A DNA stretch of 64,000 bases from GCA-2718815 sp963578105 (lineage in GTDB: Bacteria > Planctomycetota > Planctomycetia > Pirellulales > Pirellulaceae): the NCBI GenBank assembly GCA_963578105.1, contig CAUZBP010000001.1, positions 186,001-250,000 of the forward strand, given 5' to 3'. Below the pieces are notes generated by a model, which worked only from the letters and a program-made list of their open reading frames with translations, made no database searches and was not told the origin of the DNA. The translations under genes and the position numbers were made by a program. Positions 63,597 through 64,000 of the stretch are shown here, piece by piece. Position 1 is the first letter of the stretch. Each line of letters opens with the position of its first letter.

Positions 63597-64000
63597 CCCA
63601 CGTTGAACACAGGCTTGCAGGTTGGGGAAATTATCCGGTGGAGCGAGGCTGGGTCTCCCGGCCGCATCGCCTGGAGACGCTGCGTTCTGTTGTTTGTGAT
63701 GGCCGGCAGCCGGATTACATCTCCCGCGGGCTCGGCCGCTCCTATGGCGATTCGTCCCTCAATGGTGACCGGGGCGTGATTGTTCAAACAGGCCGAAATT
63801 GTTTTTTGGCGCTGGATCCACAGTCTGGCGTTCTGGAAGGTGAAGCAGGCTTGTCGTTTGCTGAAATTATTGAACATCTGTTGCCGCGTGGTTGGTTCCT
63901 ACCGACAACACCTGGAACTCGATTTGTGACACTGGGTGGTGCGATTGCCGCGGATGTTCACGGAAAAAACCACCACCACAACGGTTCGTTTGGAGAGTCG
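63593..64000 (+). CDS. DprE1-like FAD-binding oxidoreductase (3' partial)
   Basis: The ATG overlaps the preceding stop (ATGA) and the frame is open through the window end, giving 136 visible residues. It reads WGNYPVERGWVSRPHRLETL, ISRGLGRSYGDSSLN, PGTRFVTLGGAIAADVHGKNHHHNGSFGES, which are FAD-domain motifs of decaprenylphosphoryl-beta-D-ribose oxidase (DprE1). That enzyme oxidises polyprenyl-phosphoryl ribose at C2, the first half of the epimerisation to arabinose. Its coupling to a DPPR-synthase-like gene supports this pathway. The C-terminal half lies outside the window. Confidence 0.8.
   Translation, partial: MTHVEHRLAGWGNYPVERGWVSRPHRLETLRSVVCDGRQPDYISRGLGRSYGDSSLNGDRGVIVQTGRNCFLALDPQSGVLEGEAGLSFAEIIEHLLPRGWFLPTTPGTRFVTLGGAIAADVHGKNHHHNGSFGES

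Overview
The window looks like the chromosome of a planctomycete, probably of the Pirellulales type. The evidence is protein content: dockerin-plus-PEP-CTERM secreted proteins, a DUF1559 pseudopilin-like protein, a large TPR-containing Ser/Thr kinase with a DWG motif, Tat-exported Gfo/Idh/MocA, ThuA and sialidase-type proteins, and a chlamydia/planctomycete-style inverse-autotransporter protein. No rRNA, tRNA, insertion sequence, prophage or CRISPR array was seen.

Layout. 1-5.6 kb: three adjacent surface/secreted proteins (a beta-propeller, a deacetylase-like protein, and a repeat-rich T5SS/PEP-CTERM-repeat protein) that share a near-identical C-terminal dockerin-like and VPEP sorting cassette. 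5.8-10.2 kb: PQQ-type propeller, sugar epimerase, Ldh2-type dehydrogenase and a BKACE enzyme, likely a catabolic operon. 10.4-12.6 kb: small proteins (zinc ribbon, secreted, membrane, STAS). 12.7-19.2 kb (minus): a complete RND tripartite efflux operon. 20.1-23.6 kb: kinase. 23.9-29.7 kb: TonB-dependent receptor, a PEP-CTERM protein, a ~1.3 kb gene-poor stretch with a strong hairpin, and a short inverse-autotransporter protein. 29.8-40 kb: heptosyltransferase, amidohydrolase, ThuA, an MFS carrier with an EF-hand loop, a Gfo/Idh oxidoreductase, FAH hydrolase, TIGR01777 epimerase.

40-44 kb: halogenase-like flavoprotein, ferrochelatase, a small ArsC-family protein whose redox motif is encoded with an in-frame TGA (very probably selenocysteine, UxxC, followed by a bSECIS-like hairpin), pyridoxamine phosphate oxidase and a membrane protein. 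The ArsC-family selenoprotein gene would be missed or truncated by ordinary gene calling and is the most notable item. 44.4-49.5 kb: Nramp-like transporter, glucuronate isomerase, a Fur-family regulator and a DUF1559 protein. The regulator and the DUF1559 gene carry the same 21-bp palindrome in their promoters, so a small regulon can be read directly from the sequence.

49.9-55.7 kb: a translationally coupled sugar ABC transporter (ATPase-permease fusion, permease, lipoprotein binding protein) followed by two tiny overlapping ORFs and a thymidylate-kinase-like gene. 56-60 kb: thioredoxin-like protein, second Ldh2 dehydrogenase, NHL propeller and HpcH/HpaI aldolase. 60.3-64 kb: sialidase-like protein, then a HAD-UbiA fusion coupled to a DprE1-like oxidase that runs off the window; these two suggest polyprenyl-phosphoryl pentose synthesis for the cell envelope.
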